A DNA stretch of 64,000 nucleotides from Pantoea agglomerans (GTDB taxonomy: Bacteria > Pseudomonadota > Gammaproteobacteria > Enterobacterales > Enterobacteriaceae): positions 2,790,001 to 2,854,000 of the forward strand of contig NZ_CP090207.1 of assembly GCF_021397715.1 (NCBI RefSeq), given 5' to 3'. Shown here piece after piece: positions 24,127 to 34,856 of this stretch (its first letter is position 1; each line of letters opens with the position of its first letter). A model generated the notes under the pieces. That model saw only the letters and a program-made list of their open reading frames with translations, was not told the DNA's origin and made no database searches. The position numbers were made by a program, and so were the translations under genes.

Positions 24127-26403
24127 TTAATGCACGGTGCCTTCGGTTTTACGTTTCTCTGCACTCAGGAAGTGATAGGTCAGCTGACCTTTCTCACGAT
24201 CCAGCGCTACCGAGACTGAACCACCATCCACCAGCGAACCAAACAGCAATTCATTGGCTAACGGTTTCTTCAGGCTTTCCTGCACGGTGCGTGCCATCGG
24301 ACGGGCACCCATCGCTTTGTCATAGCCCTTCTCAGCCAGCCAGTCACGCGCTTCATCACTGACTTCCAGCGACACGCCTTTCGCATCCAGCTGCGCCTGC
24401 AACTCGACAATAAATTTGTCGACCACCTGATGAATCACCTCTGGTGACAGGTGACTGAACCAGATGATGTTGTCCAGACGGTTGCGGAACTCTGGCGTAA
24501 AGATCTTTTTGATCTCTTCCATCGCGTCGGTGCTGTTGTCCTGATGAATCAGGCCGATAGATTTACGTTCGGTTTCACGTACCCCGGCGTTGGTGGTCAT
24601 CACCAGCACCACGTTACGGAAGTCCGCTTTGCGACCGTTGTTATCGGTCAGCATACCGTTATCCATCACCTGCAGCAGCAGGTTGAACACGTCAGGATGC
24701 GCTTTCTCAATCTCATCCAGCAGTACTACCGCATGAGGATGTTTAATCACCGCATCGGTCAGCAGGCCGCCCTGATCAAAGCCAACATAACCCGGAGGCG
24801 CACCAATCAGACGACTGACGGTGTGACGCTCCATGTACTCGGACATATCAAAGCGCAGCAGTTCAATACCCAGCGCTTTTGCCAGCTGTACGGTGACTTC
24901 AGTCTTACCGACGCCCGTCGGTCCGGCGAACAGGAACGATCCCACCGGCTTACGATCCTGACCCAATCCTGCCCGGCTCATTTTGATCGCTTCAGTCAGC
25001 GCCTCAATGGCGTTGTCCTGACCAAACACCAGCATTTTCAGGCGGTCGCCCAGATTTTTCAGCGTATCGCGATCGGTGGCCGAGACGCTTTGCTCCGGAA
25101 TGCGGGCAATACGCGCAACCACGGTTTCAATGTCAGCCACGTTAACGGTTTTCTTGCGTTTACTGGCTGGCATCAGGCGCGCACGCGCACCGGCTTCATC
25201 GATCACGTCAATCGCTTTATCCGGCAGATGACGGTCGTTGATATATTTCACCGCCAGTTCCACCGCCGCACGCACCGCTTTCGCGGTATAACGCACATCG
25301 TGGTGCGCTTCGTACTTGGTTTTCAGGCCATTCAGGATCTGCACGGTTTCATCAACAGAAGGCTCCGTGATATCGATCTTCTGGAAGCGACGCGCCAGAG
25401 CACGGTCTTTTTCGAAGATGTTGCTGAATTCCTGATAGGTGGTGGAACCCATTACCCGGATTTTCCCGCTGGAGAGCAGCGGTTTAATCAGATTAGCGGC
25501 ATCAACCTGGCCACCTGAGGCCGCACCTGCACCGATGATGGTATGGATTTCATCGATAAACAGAATGCTGCTTTCATCCTGCTCAAGCTGTTTCAGCAGC
25601 GCTTTAAAACGTTTTTCAAAGTCACCGCGGTATTTGGTGCCAGCTAACAGCGAACCAATATCCAGCGAGTAGATGGTGCAGTCTTTCATGACTTCCGGTA
25701 CGTCGCCCTGCTCGATACGCCAGGCGAGTCCTTCCGCAATCGCCGTTTTCCCGACGCCCGATTCACCCACCAGCAGCGGGTTGTTTTTACGGCGACGGCA
25801 CAGCACCTGGATGGTACGCTCCAGCTCTTTATCGCGACCGATCAGCGGATCGATGCCACCGACGCGAGCAAGCTGATTAAGATTGGTGGTGAAGTTTTCC
25901 ATACGTTCCTCCCCGCCTGCTTGCTCTTCGTTAACCGGATTTTCTGCGCCAGGCGCCTGGCCAGGCTCATCTTTGCGCGTACCGTGAGAAATGAAGTTCA
26001 CCACATCAAGACGGCTGACTTCATGCTTACGCAACAGATAAGCGGCTTGCGACTCCTGTTCGCTGAAGATAGCGACCAGCACGTTCGCACCGGAAACTTC
26101 GCTGCGACCGGATGACTGGACATGGAAAACCGCACGCTGCAATACGCGCTGGAAGCTGAGCGTCGGTTGTGTATCGCGCTCCTCCTCACTGGCAGGTAGA
26201 ACGGGTGTGGTTTGTTCGATGAAGGCTTCGAGTTCCTGCCGCAGAGCCACTATATCCACCGTACAGGCTTCCAGTGCCTCTCTGGCCGACGGGTTACTGA
26301 GCAACGCCAGTAACAGATGCTCGACGGTCATAAACTCATGACGGTGCTCACGCGCTCTGGCGAAAGCCATATTTAAACTGAGTTCCAGTTCTTGATTGAG
26401 CAT
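24127..26403 (-). CDS. clpA: ATP-dependent Clp protease ATP-binding subunit ClpA
   Basis: This 758-residue class I AAA+ unfoldase feeds substrates into ClpP. It has an N-domain (1-150) that binds ClpS, AAA1 with Walker A GESGVGKT (about 215), and AAA2 with Walker A GPTGVGKT (about 495). The I-G-L loop that docks on ClpP is in [10 protein letters not shown]. Length equals E. coli ClpA. It lies 52 bases downstream of clpS on the same strand. ClpA degrades its own excess in E. coli; nothing in the sequence suggests otherwise here. Confidence 0.97.
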   Translation of the reverse strand: MLNQELELSLNMAFARAREHRHEFMTVEHLLLALLSNPSAREALEACTVDIVALRQELEAFIEQTTPVLPASEEERDTQPTLSFQRVLQRAVFHVQSSGRSEVSGANVLVAIFSEQESQAAYLLRKHEVSRLDVVNFISHGTRKDEPGQAPGAENPVNEEQAGGEERMENFTTNLNQLARVGGIDPLIGRDKELERTIQVLCRRRKNNPLLVGESGVGKTAIAEGLAWRIEQGDVPEVMKDCTIYSLDIGSLLAGTKYRGDFEKRFKALLKQLEQDESSILFIDEIHTIIGAGAASGGQVDAANLIKPLLSSGKIRVMGSTTYQEFSNIFEKDRALARRFQKIDITEPSVDETVQILNGLKTKYEAHHDVRYTAKAVRAAVELAVKYINDRHLPDKAIDVIDEAGARARLMPASKRKKTVNVADIETVVARIARIPEQSVSATDRDTLKNLGDRLKMLVFGQDNAIEALTEAIKMSRAGLGQDRKPVGSFLFAGPTGVGKTEVTVQLAKALGIELLRFDMSEYMERHTVSRLIGAPPGYVGFDQGGLLTDAVIKHPHAVVLLDEIEKAHPDVFNLLLQVMDNGMLTDNNGRKADFRNVVLVMTTNAGVRETERKSIGLIHQDNSTDAMEEIKKIFTPEFRNRLDNIIWFSHLSPEVIHQVVDKFIVELQAQLDAKGVSLEVSDEARDWLAEKGYDKAMGARPMARTVQESLKKPLANELLFGSLVDGGSVSVALDREKGQLTYHFLSAEKRKTEGTVH

Positions 26404-26455
26404 TAGGCACCTCCCCCAATTATCGCTCTGACCTGTTTCCTATATGGAGACGCGA

Positions 26456-26776
26456 TCAGGCTTTTTCCAGCGTACACAGCAACGGATGATGATTTTCCCG
26501 CGCATAATTGTTCACCTGGGCCGCTTTGGTCTCGGCGACTTCTGCAGTAAATACACCACAGATCGCCTTGCCGTGGTAGTGAACTTTCAACATCAGCTGC
26601 GTTGCACGTTCAACATCATAAGAAAAGAACTTTTGTACAACGTCAATAACAAATTCCATAGGTGTATAATCGTCATTATTCAGAATGACTTTATACATTG
26701 AAGGCGGCTTTAACCCTTCGCGTACTTTGTCTTCGGCCAGATGTTCAAAGTTAAGCCAGTCGTTTGTGTTTGCCAT
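26456..26776 (-). CDS. clpS: ATP-dependent Clp protease adaptor ClpS
   Basis: This 106-residue adaptor delivers N-degron proteins (Leu, Phe, Tyr, Trp N-termini) to ClpAP. The N-degron pocket residues are in [13 protein letters not shown] and the partner helix [17 protein letters not shown]. The C-terminal [10 protein letters not shown] region is conserved. A 10-codon upstream extension exists, but M-A-N-T-N-D-W-L gives the normal length. It is divergent from cspD. Confidence 0.96.
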   Translation of the reverse strand: MANTNDWLNFEHLAEDKVREGLKPPSMYKVILNNDDYTPMEFVIDVVQKFFSYDVERATQLMLKVHYHGKAICGVFTAEVAETKAAQVNNYARENHHPLLCTLEKA

Positions 26777-27092
26777 AGTGTTCCGTTGAGATTTCGACCA
26801 TCGCATTTAAGCGGCTACATGTTGAGAGTTTAACATGCCTGTCAAGCGCCTGGCCGCTGATGAAAATTTATTCGGAAAATCCCACCCGCGACCTGTATCA
26901 CAAAATTCGCAATAGCGTTAACTGCCTCAAATTTTGATGATTTTTTCCCCATCCAGCCTGGGGGTTTGCTTGACGCCAGCCGCCATTTCTCTACATTCTA
27001 CTTGCACAAGCTGATTGAGTTTTAATCAAACTCGACTCACAGCTTCAATGACCTCACCTACTTATAAAATGTCTTGCGAGGGAAGTAAAAGC
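26777..27092. other. clpS-cspD divergent intergenic region
   Basis: This 316-base gap has no gene. It holds the clpS promoter (leftward) and the cspD promoter and leader (rightward). A TTGACG (26970-26975) and TACATT (26992-26997) pair with 16 bases between is a plausible cspD promoter. In E. coli macA-macB lie just beyond cspD; they are absent here. Confidence 0.5.
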
Positions 27093-27326
27093 ATGGAGAC
27101 GGGTACAGTTAAATGGTTCAATAACGCCAAAGGCTTTGGCTTTATCTGTCCAGTCGGGGGTGGCGAAGATATCTTTGCACACTACTCAACGATTCAGATG
27201 GAGGGTTACAGAACGCTGAAAGCTGGCCAGCAGGTTCAGTTTGATGTCCACGAAGGTCCGAAGGGCAATCACGCCAGTCTGATTGTACCGGTAGAGATGC
27301 CGGCAGAAGTACAGGCCGTTGCCTGA
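27093..27326 (+). CDS. cspD: Cold-shock-like protein CspD
   Basis: This 77-residue protein is a single cold-shock domain with RNP1 KGFGFICP and RNP2 DIFAHYS. CspD is a stationary-phase inhibitor of replication, not cold-induced, in E. coli. The position beside clpS and the G-G-E-D-I-F spacing favour CspD over CspA-type paralogues. The ATG at 27093 follows GAGGGAAG and gives the family start M-E-T-G-T-V-K-W; an upstream in-frame start would add 26 unlikely residues. Confidence 0.94.
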   Translation: METGTVKWFNNAKGFGFICPVGGGEDIFAHYSTIQMEGYRTLKAGQQVQFDVHEGPKGNHASLIVPVEMPAEVQAVA

Positions 27327-27360
27327 CACCTTCATCCCCATTCTGAATACTCCCCTAAAA

Positions 27361-27388
27361 ATGCCAGCCAACGACGCTGGCATTTTTC
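27361..27388 (+). terminator. Terminator downstream of cspD
   Basis: ATGCCAGC (27361-27368) pairs with GCTGGCAT (27376-27383), followed by five T and preceded by A-rich DNA. It lies between convergent cspD and ybjD. Confidence 0.85.
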
Positions 27389-27401
27389 TTGTGGCGACGC
27401 G

Positions 27402-29051
27402 TTAGTCTGCCTTGCCCTGTGCCAGCCCGATGACCTGAGCGAACATTTCGCGCATCAACGCCGGGATGGCATCCGGACCGCGTTCAGCCGCAGCGTTCGC
27501 CACCGCGATCGCCAGTTCAGGCTTCGAGGTCTGGTGAATCGCCTGAGTAATAATACGCCTGGCACTCATCTTCACGTTTAACGGCAGGTGCGCTGTCTCC
27601 AGATAAACCTCACGAAATCCCTGCTGAAAGAGAAAGTTTTCAATATCCCATGCGGGTAGCTGTGTCAGATGCTGCTGCTCGCTATCGTGCGGCTGCAGCT
27701 GGCTGCGGGCGGTAGCGGCATATTTGTTGCCCGCCTCGTCGCCGTCAGTCAGCACATGCCAGGCAATGCCCATCCGGCGGGCGAATTTCAGCAGTGGCCT
27801 GAGGCCCGACTGAGCAAATTCAATGACTTTTATCCCTTCGGCGGCAAAGCTGTAGCCACACTGCCGGGCCAGCTCATTGATGATCCAGACTTCGGTTTCC
27901 CCTTCCACCAGCAGCCAGCAGCGGGCAAACAGCGCGGCAGGCCGGTTGACGCGAATATGAAAACCGATGCGCCGGCTCTCCTCCGCACTCAATCCTTCCG
28001 GCCCGATGCGCCACGCCGCCACCCGTGACGGTTCACGGACCAGCCGGCAGACATTCTCCACCGGCACCTGCGACAGCAGTTCTGCCGAATTGGTGGTGGC
28101 GATTTTTTGCAGTGGCAGCAATGACAGCAGGTTCCACGCCACCGACAGCATAATCGGATGCAAACGGGTTTCCGGATCTTCAATCAGTAACAGCGGACGC
28201 GCATCCGGTGCCAGCGGCAGATCGCCGCGCGCCTGGATCAGCAGCGTGAACATCTGCAGCAGGATCAGTTGCCGGCTGCGCGAGTCATTGCCAGCAATCA
28301 GCTGATTAAGCTGGTCCAGCGCCCGCCATCCCTGATCGCCATCCCGCACCTGCGGATCAACCCGTCGGGCTACCGCCGATGCAGCGGGCTGCTGCACCAG
28401 AAAATAGTGCTCCATCAGCTGTTGCAGGGTTTTCAGTCCCTGCCGCAGCACCTCATCACTCAGTTGCTGCGGATGCCGCTCAAGATCGCGCGCCAGATCT
28501 TCCATGCCAGCCAGCAGTTGCGGATGCAGAGCCGGGTCGGCTGCCTCGCGCGGCCGCTCATGGCGGGAACGTGGACTGAAGCGCGCATCGCGCAGCCGCA
28601 ACACCGGATGACGGCGCAGCAGCAGCGCAATGGCCGCCGCGCCGTTTTCCTGTGGCAACAGCTGCAGCTGGCGGTCAACCAGGCGCCGGCTGGCGCTGAT
28701 GCCCTCCGCACGCCAGGTCGCGCGCACGCTGTAAAAGATCCAGCGCGCACCTTGCGGATCACGCTGCCAGAAGGGCTCCAGCAGCGCATCATGATTGTTG
28801 CCGTCATCACGAAAGTGAAACACCACCGAGAGACGACGTTTCGAATCCGTGACGTCGCCCGGGGTGAAATGGAAGTCGCCCGGGGTAAACACATACTCCT
28901 CGTGATGGGGTGATAACAGTAAACTCAGCGCATCAAGCAGGCTGGATTTGCCCCAGGCGTTCTCACCAATCAGCAGATTGGTCTGGGTTAAAGGCAGTGA
29001 AAGCTGATTGATGCCGCGAAAACCGCGAATGTCGATATGTTCCAGAATCAT
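27402..29051 (-). CDS. ybjD: OLD-family (overcoming lysogenization defect) ATP-dependent endonuclease-like protein YbjD
   Basis: This 549-residue protein has an N-terminal SMC/RecF-like ATPase with Walker A GENAWGKS (residues 29-36) and a C-terminal Toprim nuclease domain with LLVEGETEVWIINELA and DGDEAG. The layout is that of class OLD nucleases. E. coli YbjD (552 residues) has no established role. The open frame begins 29 codons earlier, but M-I-L-E-H-I-D-I-R-G-F-R-G is the family start. It is a single gene, and no defence partner such as a GajB-like helicase lies beside it. Confidence 0.9.
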   Translation of the reverse strand: MILEHIDIRGFRGINQLSLPLTQTNLLIGENAWGKSSLLDALSLLLSPHHEEYVFTPGDFHFTPGDVTDSKRRLSVVFHFRDDGNNHDALLEPFWQRDPQGARWIFYSVRATWRAEGISASRRLVDRQLQLLPQENGAAAIALLLRRHPVLRLRDARFSPRSRHERPREAADPALHPQLLAGMEDLARDLERHPQQLSDEVLRQGLKTLQQLMEHYFLVQQPAASAVARRVDPQVRDGDQGWRALDQLNQLIAGNDSRSRQLILLQMFTLLIQARGDLPLAPDARPLLLIEDPETRLHPIMLSVAWNLLSLLPLQKIATTNSAELLSQVPVENVCRLVREPSRVAAWRIGPEGLSAEESRRIGFHIRVNRPAALFARCWLLVEGETEVWIINELARQCGYSFAAEGIKVIEFAQSGLRPLLKFARRMGIAWHVLTDGDEAGNKYAATARSQLQPHDSEQQHLTQLPAWDIENFLFQQGFREVYLETAHLPLNVKMSARRIITQAIHQTSKPELAIAVANAAAERGPDAIPALMREMFAQVIGLAQGKAD

Positions 29052-29186
29052 AGGGTGCCATCCTCTTATTAAACGAAGCATGGTTGGCGGAGACGGGCCG
29101 GTCAAGTCGGTCGGCATCAGGGGTTTACTCCATTGCACTTTTTGGTTAGCGTGTCGCCACTTTCCTCATGGATGACCTTATTCGTT

Positions 29187-30086
29187 ATGTACTCCGGACT
29201 GCTGATTATTCTGCTGCCCCTGATTGCGGGCTGGCTGCTCCCTTTTCGTCAAACCTCCTTTTTGCGTCAGGTCAATCGGCTGTTAGGCTGGATGGTCTAC
29301 GTGATTCTGTTCTTTATGGGCATCAGCCTGGCGTTCCTCGATAACCTCAGCAGCAATCTGGTGACCGTATTTCACACCGCGCTGGTCACCGCACTTTGCA
29401 TTCTGTTATGCAACCTGCTGGCGCTGCGCTGGCTGGAAAAACGTGTGCCGTGGCAGCATGCCCATAAGCAGGAAAAACTGCCGTCGCGGCTGCACATGGC
29501 GCTGGATTCGCTGAAGTTATGCGGTGTGGTGGTGATCGGGTTTGTGCTTGGCCTGACGCAGTGGCCGCTGCTGCATCATGCGGCCACCGCCAGCGAATAT
29601 GCGCTGATCTTCCTGCTGTTTCTGGTAGGGATTCAGCTACGCGGCAGCGGGATGACGCTACGCCAGATCATCCTCAACCGACGCGGAATGCTGGTGGCTA
29701 GCGTAGTGTTGGTCAGCGCGCTGATCGGCGGCCTGATTGCGGCGCTGGCATTGGGATTACCGCTGAAAACCGGTCTGGCGTTAGCCAGCGGTTTTGGCTG
29801 GTACTCTCTCTCCGGTATTCTGATCACTGAAGCGTTTGGGCCGGTGATCGGCAGCGCCGCCTTCTTCAACGATCTGCTGCGCGAGCTGGTGGCGATCATG
29901 CTGATCCCGGCGCTGATCGGCCGCCATCGTTCCAGCGCCCTGGGCTTATGTGGTGCCACCTCAATGGACTTCACCCTGCCGGTGCTGCAGCGGGCGGGCG
30001 GCAATGAGATTGTGCCCGCCGCCATTGTGCACGGCTTCGTGATGAGTCTGCTGGCTCCGATTCTTATCGCCCTGTTCTCCGCCTGA
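29187..30086 (+). CDS. lysO: Lysine exporter LysO (YbjE)
   Basis: This 299-residue inner-membrane protein of the DUF340/LysO family exports lysine and confers resistance to thialysine in E. coli. About eight hydrophobic segments are visible, with the conserved [20 protein letters not shown] and [17 protein letters not shown] motifs. The open frame starts 18 codons earlier; the ATG at 29187 gives M-Y-S-G-L-L-I-I-L and exactly the E. coli length, although its ribosome site is weak (a start at 29172 is possible). It is divergent from ybjD. E. coli hcp-hcr, which separates it from poxB, is missing here. Confidence 0.9.
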   Translation: MYSGLLIILLPLIAGWLLPFRQTSFLRQVNRLLGWMVYVILFFMGISLAFLDNLSSNLVTVFHTALVTALCILLCNLLALRWLEKRVPWQHAHKQEKLPSRLHMALDSLKLCGVVVIGFVLGLTQWPLLHHAATASEYALIFLLFLVGIQLRGSGMTLRQIILNRRGMLVASVVLVSALIGGLIAALALGLPLKTGLALASGFGWYSLSGILITEAFGPVIGSAAFFNDLLRELVAIMLIPALIGRHRSSALGLCGATSMDFTLPVLQRAGGNEIVPAAIVHGFVMSLLAPILIALFSA

Positions 30087-30205
30087 TCGAGGCGGGAAGC
30101 CGCCAGCGCATTTTTTCACGGCTGCTTTTCTGCCGCATCGTCTACGCTTCTTTTTTGCGGTTTTGGTCGCGCCATCGTGGTGGCGCATCCACAAAGGAGA
30201 ACAAG

Positions 30206-31927
30206 ATGAAACAAACCGTGGCGGCGCTGGTCGCCAAAACGCTTGAAAACGCCGGGGTTAAAAGAATCTGGGGCGTTACCGGGGATTCATTAAACGGCCT
30301 GAGCGACAGCCTGAACCGCATGGGCACCATTGAATGGATGCCGACCCGTCACGAAGAAGTCGCGGCGTTTGCGGCGGGCGCGGAAGCGCATATCAGCGGT
30401 GAGCTGGCGGTCTGCGCCGGTTCCTGCGGGCCAGGCAACTTACATCTGATCAACGGTTTGTTTGACTGTCACCGCAACCGCGTGCCGGTGCTGGCGATTG
30501 CGGCACATATCCCGTCGAGTGAGATCGGCAGCGGCTATTTCCAGGAGACCCATCCGCAGGAGCTGTTCCGCGAATGCAGTCACTATTGCGAGCTGGTCTC
30601 TAATCCGGAGCAGCTACCCCAGGTGTTGGCTATCGCGATGCGCAAAGCGATCCTCAATCGCGGCGTCTCGGTGGTGGTACTGCCGGGCGATGTGGCACTC
30701 AAGCCTGCGCCTGAAAATGCCAATCCCGCCTGGTATCCGCCGCAGCTGCCACAGGTGCTGCCGCAGGCCGCCGAACTGGCCCAGCTGGCCCAGACCCTGA
30801 ATGCAGCCAGCAACATTACCCTGCTGTGTGGCAGCGGCTGCGCTGGCGCGCATCCGGAGGTGGTGAAGCTGGCTGAAACACTGAAAGCGCCGATTGTCCA
30901 TGCGCTGCGTGGCAAAGAGCATCTCGAATATGACAATCCCTACGATGTCGGCATGACCGGGCTGATCGGTTTTTCCTCCGGCTTTCACGCCATGATGAAT
31001 GCCGAAACGCTGGTCCTGCTCGGCACTCAGTTTCCCTATCGCGCCTTCTATCCGGAAAAAGCCCGGATCATTCAGATTGATATCAATCCGGGCAGCCTCG
31101 GCTCGCACTGTCACGTCGATGAAGCCTATGTTGGCGACGTGAAAACCACCTTGCAGGCACTGCTGCCACAGCTCACCAGCAAAACCGATCGCAGCCATCT
31201 CGACAGCGCGCTGGAACACTATGTCGATGCGCGTAAAAGCCTCGATGATCTGGCGCAGCCCAACGATAAACAGCCGATTCATCCGCAATATCTGGCACAG
31301 CAGATCAGTCACTACGCCAGCGAAGATGCCATCTTTACCTGCGACGTCGGCACGCCCACCGTCTGGGCGGCGCGTTACCTGAAGATGAACGGCAAGCGTC
31401 GGCTGCTGGGATCGTTTAACCACGGCTCCATGGCGAACGCAATGCCGCAGGCGCTGGGCGCGCAGTCGATTGACCGCAATCGCCAGGTGGTGGCGCTGTG
31501 CGGCGACGGCGGATTCAGCATGCTGATGGGCGACTTTATCTCACTGGCGCAGCTGAAAATGCCGGTCAAGCTGGTGATCTTCAACAACAGCGTGCTGGGC
31601 TTTGTGGCGATGGAGATGAAAGCGGGCGGCTACCTCACTGACGGCACCGAGCTGGATAATCCCGATTTTGCCGCTATCGCCGAAGCGTGCGGGATCAAAG
31701 GCATCCGGGTTGAAAAAGCCTCGGCGCTGAACGGCGCGCTGGAGCAGGCGTTTGCCCATGAGGGTCCGGTGCTGGTCGATGTCATCACCGCCAAAGAAGA
31801 ACTGGCGATGCCACCGCAGATCAAAATGGAGCAGGCCAAAGGCTTCAGCCTTTACATGTTGCGCGCCATTCTGAATGGTCGCGGCGATGAGGTGGTAGAA
31901 CTGGCGAAAACCAACTGGCTGCGGTAA
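30206..31927 (+). CDS. poxB: Pyruvate dehydrogenase (quinone), pyruvate oxidase
   Basis: This 573-residue peripheral membrane flavoenzyme oxidatively decarboxylates pyruvate to acetate and CO2 and passes electrons to ubiquinone. It is typically a stationary-phase enzyme. The TPP glutamate is in [14 protein letters not shown] (about residue 50). The TPP-binding GDGG motif is in [12 protein letters not shown], with the N-N of IFNNSVLG. The C-terminal membrane-binding helix region ends in E-L-A-K-T-N-W-L-R. The ATG at 30206 follows AAAGGAGA and gives the E. coli-like length. A terminator follows. Confidence 0.96.
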   Translation: MKQTVAALVAKTLENAGVKRIWGVTGDSLNGLSDSLNRMGTIEWMPTRHEEVAAFAAGAEAHISGELAVCAGSCGPGNLHLINGLFDCHRNRVPVLAIAAHIPSSEIGSGYFQETHPQELFRECSHYCELVSNPEQLPQVLAIAMRKAILNRGVSVVVLPGDVALKPAPENANPAWYPPQLPQVLPQAAELAQLAQTLNAASNITLLCGSGCAGAHPEVVKLAETLKAPIVHALRGKEHLEYDNPYDVGMTGLIGFSSGFHAMMNAETLVLLGTQFPYRAFYPEKARIIQIDINPGSLGSHCHVDEAYVGDVKTTLQALLPQLTSKTDRSHLDSALEHYVDARKSLDDLAQPNDKQPIHPQYLAQQISHYASEDAIFTCDVGTPTVWAARYLKMNGKRRLLGSFNHGSMANAMPQALGAQSIDRNRQVVALCGDGGFSMLMGDFISLAQLKMPVKLVIFNNSVLGFVAMEMKAGGYLTDGTELDNPDFAAIAEACGIKGIRVEKASALNGALEQAFAHEGPVLVDVITAKEELAMPPQIKMEQAKGFSLYMLRAILNGRGDEVVELAKTNWLR

Positions 31928-31943
31928 AACAACAGCATCACCC

Positions 31944-31972
31944 AGGCGGGCGCGATGCCCGCCTTTTTTTTG
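31944..31972 (+). terminator. Terminator downstream of poxB
   Basis: An 8-bp stem AGGCGGGC/GCCCGCCT (31944-31951 with 31957-31964) with a 5-base loop is followed by a run of eight or nine T. ltaE begins 28 bases later. Confidence 0.92.
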
Positions 31973-31999
31973 ACTACCGCCACGTCCAGGAGCCCCCCG

Positions 32000-33001
32000 T
32001 TGATCGATTTACGCAGTGATACCGTGACCCGGCCCAGCGCCGCCATGTTAAGCGCCATAATGTCCGCCGAAACCGGTGATGATGTCTATCGTGATGATCC
32101 TACCGTCAATGCCCTGGAGGCAGAAGCGGCGCGCCTGAGCGGCAAAGCGGCGGCGCTGTTCTTCCCGACCGGCACCCAGGCCAATCTGGTGGCATTGCTG
32201 AGCCACTGCCAGCGCGGGGATGAATATATCGTTGGCCAGCAGGCGCATAACTACAAATATGAAGCGGGCGGCGCGGCGGTGCTGGGCAGTATCCAGCCGC
32301 AGCCGATTCTGGCCGCCGACGATGGCACCCTGCCGCTCGACGTGGTGGCCGCCGCGATCAAGCCTGACGATATCCACTTTGCCCGCACTCGCCTGTTGAG
32401 TCTGGAGAATACCCATCACGGTAAAGTATTGCCGTTAGATTATCTGGAACAGGCGTGCAACTTCACCCGTGAGCACGCGCTGGCACTGCATATTGATGGC
32501 GCACGCATCTTTAACGCCGTGGTCGCTCAGCAGACCACGCTGGAAGGCATTGCCCGCTATTGCGATAGCCTGACCATCTGCCTGTCAAAAGGGCTGGGAA
32601 CGCCGGTCGGGTCACTGTTGTGTGGCGATGCGGCGCTGATTGAGCGCGCGCGCCGCTGGCGCAAAATGACCGGCGGCGGTATGCGCCAGGCCGGGATTCT
32701 GGCGGCGGCCGGACTCTATGCCCTGCAGCACAACGTGGCGCGGCTGCAACAGGACCACGACAATGCCGCCTGGCTTGGGCAGCAGCTGCATGAACTGGGC
32801 GTTGAGGTGATCGATCAGCAAACCAACATGCTGTTTGTCCAGCTCCCGGTCAATCAGGTTGAACCGTTAGCCGCCTGGATGAAGGCGCGTGGCGTGCTGA
32901 TCAGCGCCGGTCCCCGTACCCGACTGGTCACCCATCTGGATGCCGATCGCGCGGCACTCGAACAGGTTGTTAGCCACTGGAAAGCCTTTCTTCAGCAGTA
33001 A
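32000..33001 (+). CDS. ltaE: Low-specificity L-threonine aldolase
   Basis: This 333-residue PLP enzyme cleaves threonine and allo-threonine to glycine and acetaldehyde. The PLP lysine is K197 in CLSKGLGTPVGS. The start is unusual: no ATG fits, and a TTG at 32000 behind CCAGGAG (7-base spacing) gives the exact N-terminus I-D-L-R-S-D-T-V-T-R-P-S and exact E. coli length. The longer frame from 31955 would read through the end of the poxB terminator. The gene follows poxB as in E. coli. Confidence 0.94.
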   Translation: MIDLRSDTVTRPSAAMLSAIMSAETGDDVYRDDPTVNALEAEAARLSGKAAALFFPTGTQANLVALLSHCQRGDEYIVGQQAHNYKYEAGGAAVLGSIQPQPILAADDGTLPLDVVAAAIKPDDIHFARTRLLSLENTHHGKVLPLDYLEQACNFTREHALALHIDGARIFNAVVAQQTTLEGIARYCDSLTICLSKGLGTPVGSLLCGDAALIERARRWRKMTGGGMRQAGILAAAGLYALQHNVARLQQDHDNAAWLGQQLHELGVEVIDQQTNMLFVQLPVNQVEPLAAWMKARGVLISAGPRTRLVTHLDADRAALEQVVSHWKAFLQQ

Positions 33002-33011
33002 ATCAGCCTGA

Positions 33012-33836
33012 TTACTGCGCCGCGCCATATTTTTCCAGCAGCGCGGCCGCTATCGCGGCGGTTTCCGCATCGGCGTTGCCGCGATAGTCTGCCGGGCGGA
33101 AATGCATCTGAAACGCCGCGATCACCCTCTGCTGCTGGCGCGCCTCCATTACGTTGTCCACCTGGTAGCCGTAGCGCTGTAATCTCTCCACGATAAGCTC
33201 AACCGGCACCGCAGCCTGCGGGTCCTGACCGGCTAAGTGAAACGCTACGCGTCGGGCGTCGGGCCAGGCACCGATGCCGCGCTGCGCCAGCTGCTGCCAG
33301 GGAAACAGCGGACCGGGGTCCTGTTTGCGCTGCGGCGCAATATCGCTGTGACCGACGATGTTTTCCGGCGGGATAGCGTAGCGCTGGCTGATGTCACGCA
33401 ACAGCGCCTCCAGCGTGGTGATTTGCGCTGCGGTGAACGGTTGCCACTGGCGGCCGGTCAGGGTACGGCGGTAACCGCGATTCACCAGTTCAATGCCAAT
33501 CGAGGTATCGTTAATGCGGCTGGCACCGCGCCAGAAGCTCGGTCCGGCATGCCAGGCGAGCTGCTGCTCCGGCACCAGTTGCCAGACAACGCCTTTGCCG
33601 CCGCGCTGTGGCGGCTGACGCGGGATCAGATAATGGGCGCTGACCTGTTGATCGGTCAGGGTGGCGAGCGAAGAGGGAAAATCTTCGGCGGTATAGTGAA
33701 TCACAATCACCTTGACCCGTGGCCGGGCTCCCTGCGCGGGATGTCGCAGGTCGGCCCAGTAGCCGGAACGGGATTCCACCCCGGACTGACAGCCGACCAG
33801 CAGCAGCGCCGCTAACAGCAACAGCAGGCGTTTCAA
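33012..33836 (-). CDS. amiD: N-acetylmuramoyl-L-alanine amidase AmiD (lipoprotein)
   Basis: This 274-residue outer-membrane lipoprotein is a zinc amidase that trims peptidoglycan and anhydro-muropeptides. The lipobox L-V-G-C16 with Q17 at +2 predicts outer-membrane sorting. The amidase_2 domain shows VIHYTAEDF (zinc His about 47), AWHAG, and [20 protein letters not shown]-terminal peptidoglycan-binding helical domain follows ([18 protein letters not shown]). The gene overlaps ybjQ by 4 bases (ATGA), so the two are co-translated. Confidence 0.94.
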   Translation of the reverse strand: MKRLLLLLAALLLVGCQSGVESRSGYWADLRHPAQGARPRVKVIVIHYTAEDFPSSLATLTDQQVSAHYLIPRQPPQRGGKGVVWQLVPEQQLAWHAGPSFWRGASRINDTSIGIELVNRGYRRTLTGRQWQPFTAAQITTLEALLRDISQRYAIPPENIVGHSDIAPQRKQDPGPLFPWQQLAQRGIGAWPDARRVAFHLAGQDPQAAVPVELIVERLQRYGYQVDNVMEARQQQRVIAAFQMHFRPADYRGNADAETAAIAAALLEKYGAAQ

Positions 33837-34153
33837 CGCACCATCACCGCCGTACCGCTGATGCTCACCATCAGCATGCTGCTATCTTTACCGACCGTTT
33901 CGTAATCGATATCAATGCCGACCACCGCGTTGGCGCCCAGCGCTTTGGCCTGCTCTTCCAGCTCTTTGAATGCAATCTCACGCGCCTTACGCAGCTCTTT
34001 TTCATAGGCGCCGGAGCGACCGCCGACGATATCGCGAATGCCCGCGAAAAAATCACGAAAGATATTGGCGCCGAGAATCGCTTCACCGGTCACCACACCG
34101 CAATATTCCGTAATGCTGTGGCCTTCCAGCGTGGGGGTTGTGGTAAATTTCAT
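33833..34153 (-). CDS. ybjQ: YbjQ/UPF0145 family protein
   Basis: This 106-residue member of the YbjQ/UPF0145 family has a conserved core [19 protein letters not shown] and [16 protein letters not shown], near-identical to E. coli YbjQ. Members form pentameric rings in crystal structures, and the function is unknown. The ATG at 34153 follows AAGGAGATG, and the upstream 17 codons of open frame are not part of it. It is first gene of ybjQ-amiD, with ybjP divergent. Confidence 0.92.
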   Translation of the reverse strand: MKFTTTPTLEGHSITEYCGVVTGEAILGANIFRDFFAGIRDIVGGRSGAYEKELRKAREIAFKELEEQAKALGANAVVGIDIDYETVGKDSSMLMVSISGTAVMVR

Positions 34154-34259
34154 CGTCATCTCCTTGTTGAAAAACGGACTAAGGCTCTTTCGACTAAAAA
34201 GCACGGCTATACTCTATGCTAAAAAGGGCAACTTGCCAGAGAACTATAAGGAAATCGAG

Positions 34260-34799
34260 ATGAGAAACAACGCGTTTGCGTTAATGATCCCAGCGGCCCT
34301 GCTGCTCAGCGCCTGTACCACCGTTGAGCCAGTGATTAAGGATAATGGCCCGCGTAGCGCGCCCTGTATTGAAGGTGGCCCGGATCAGGTAGCCCAGCAA
34401 TTCTACGATCTGCGCGTTGAACAGCCGACTCAGGGTCTGCCCGACAGCACCACGCTGGCGAAATACCGCCCTTATCTGAGCGATGCGCTCTATCGCTCTT
34501 TGCAGGCCGCCAGCGGCAGCAATGCCGGTGCGCAGTGGCGCAATGGCGATCTCTTCTCCAGCCTGTCGCAGGGTCCGACCGCGGCCAGCGTAGCGGACGC
34601 TTCCACCATTCCTAATCGTGATGCGCGTAACATTCCGCTGCGGGTTGAGCTGAGTCGTGACGGCAAGCAGTGGCAGGATGAAGTGCTGATGATCCACCAG
34701 GGCAGTTGCTGGGTTGTCGATGATGTGCGCTACATGGCTAACCCGGCGCATGCCGAGGGTGGCAGTCTGAGCCAGATGCTTGAAAAATCGAAAAAATAA
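34260..34799 (+). CDS. ybjP: YbjP family lipoprotein (DUF3828-like)
   Basis: This 179-residue lipoprotein has a signal peptide ending L-L-S-A-C19 with T20 at +2, so it is predicted to go to the outer membrane. The rest, including CIEGGPDQVAQQFYDLRV and IPNRDARNIPLRVELSRDGKQWQDEVLMI, matches E. coli YbjP, which has no known function. The ATG at 34260 follows TAAGGA. It is divergent from ybjQ and followed by a terminator. Confidence 0.9.
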   Translation: MRNNAFALMIPAALLLSACTTVEPVIKDNGPRSAPCIEGGPDQVAQQFYDLRVEQPTQGLPDSTTLAKYRPYLSDALYRSLQAASGSNAGAQWRNGDLFSSLSQGPTAASVADASTIPNRDARNIPLRVELSRDGKQWQDEVLMIHQGSCWVVDDVRYMANPAHAEGGSLSQMLEKSKK

Positions 34800-34819
34800 T
34801 CACCCGATGATGGCGTGAT

Positions 34820-34856
34820 AAAAAAGCGCGAGGCGTCAATGCCCGCGCTTTTTTTG
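34820..34856 (+). terminator. Terminator downstream of ybjP
   Basis: AAAAGCGCG (34822-34830) pairs with CGCGCTTTT (34844-34852), with an inner GGC/GCC pair, then more T. It separates ybjP from artP. Confidence 0.88.

Noticed and set aside
24451..25518. 355-codon open frame opposite clpA
   Set aside because: It lies wholly antisense to the strongly conserved clpA, and its residue mix (many His/Arg/Gln) is typical of an antisense shadow.
27402..29051. YbjD as part of a Gabija-like defence system
   Set aside because: It has OLD-type ATPase and Toprim domains, but no UvrD-like helicase gene is adjacent, and it is a conserved backbone gene at its E. coli position.
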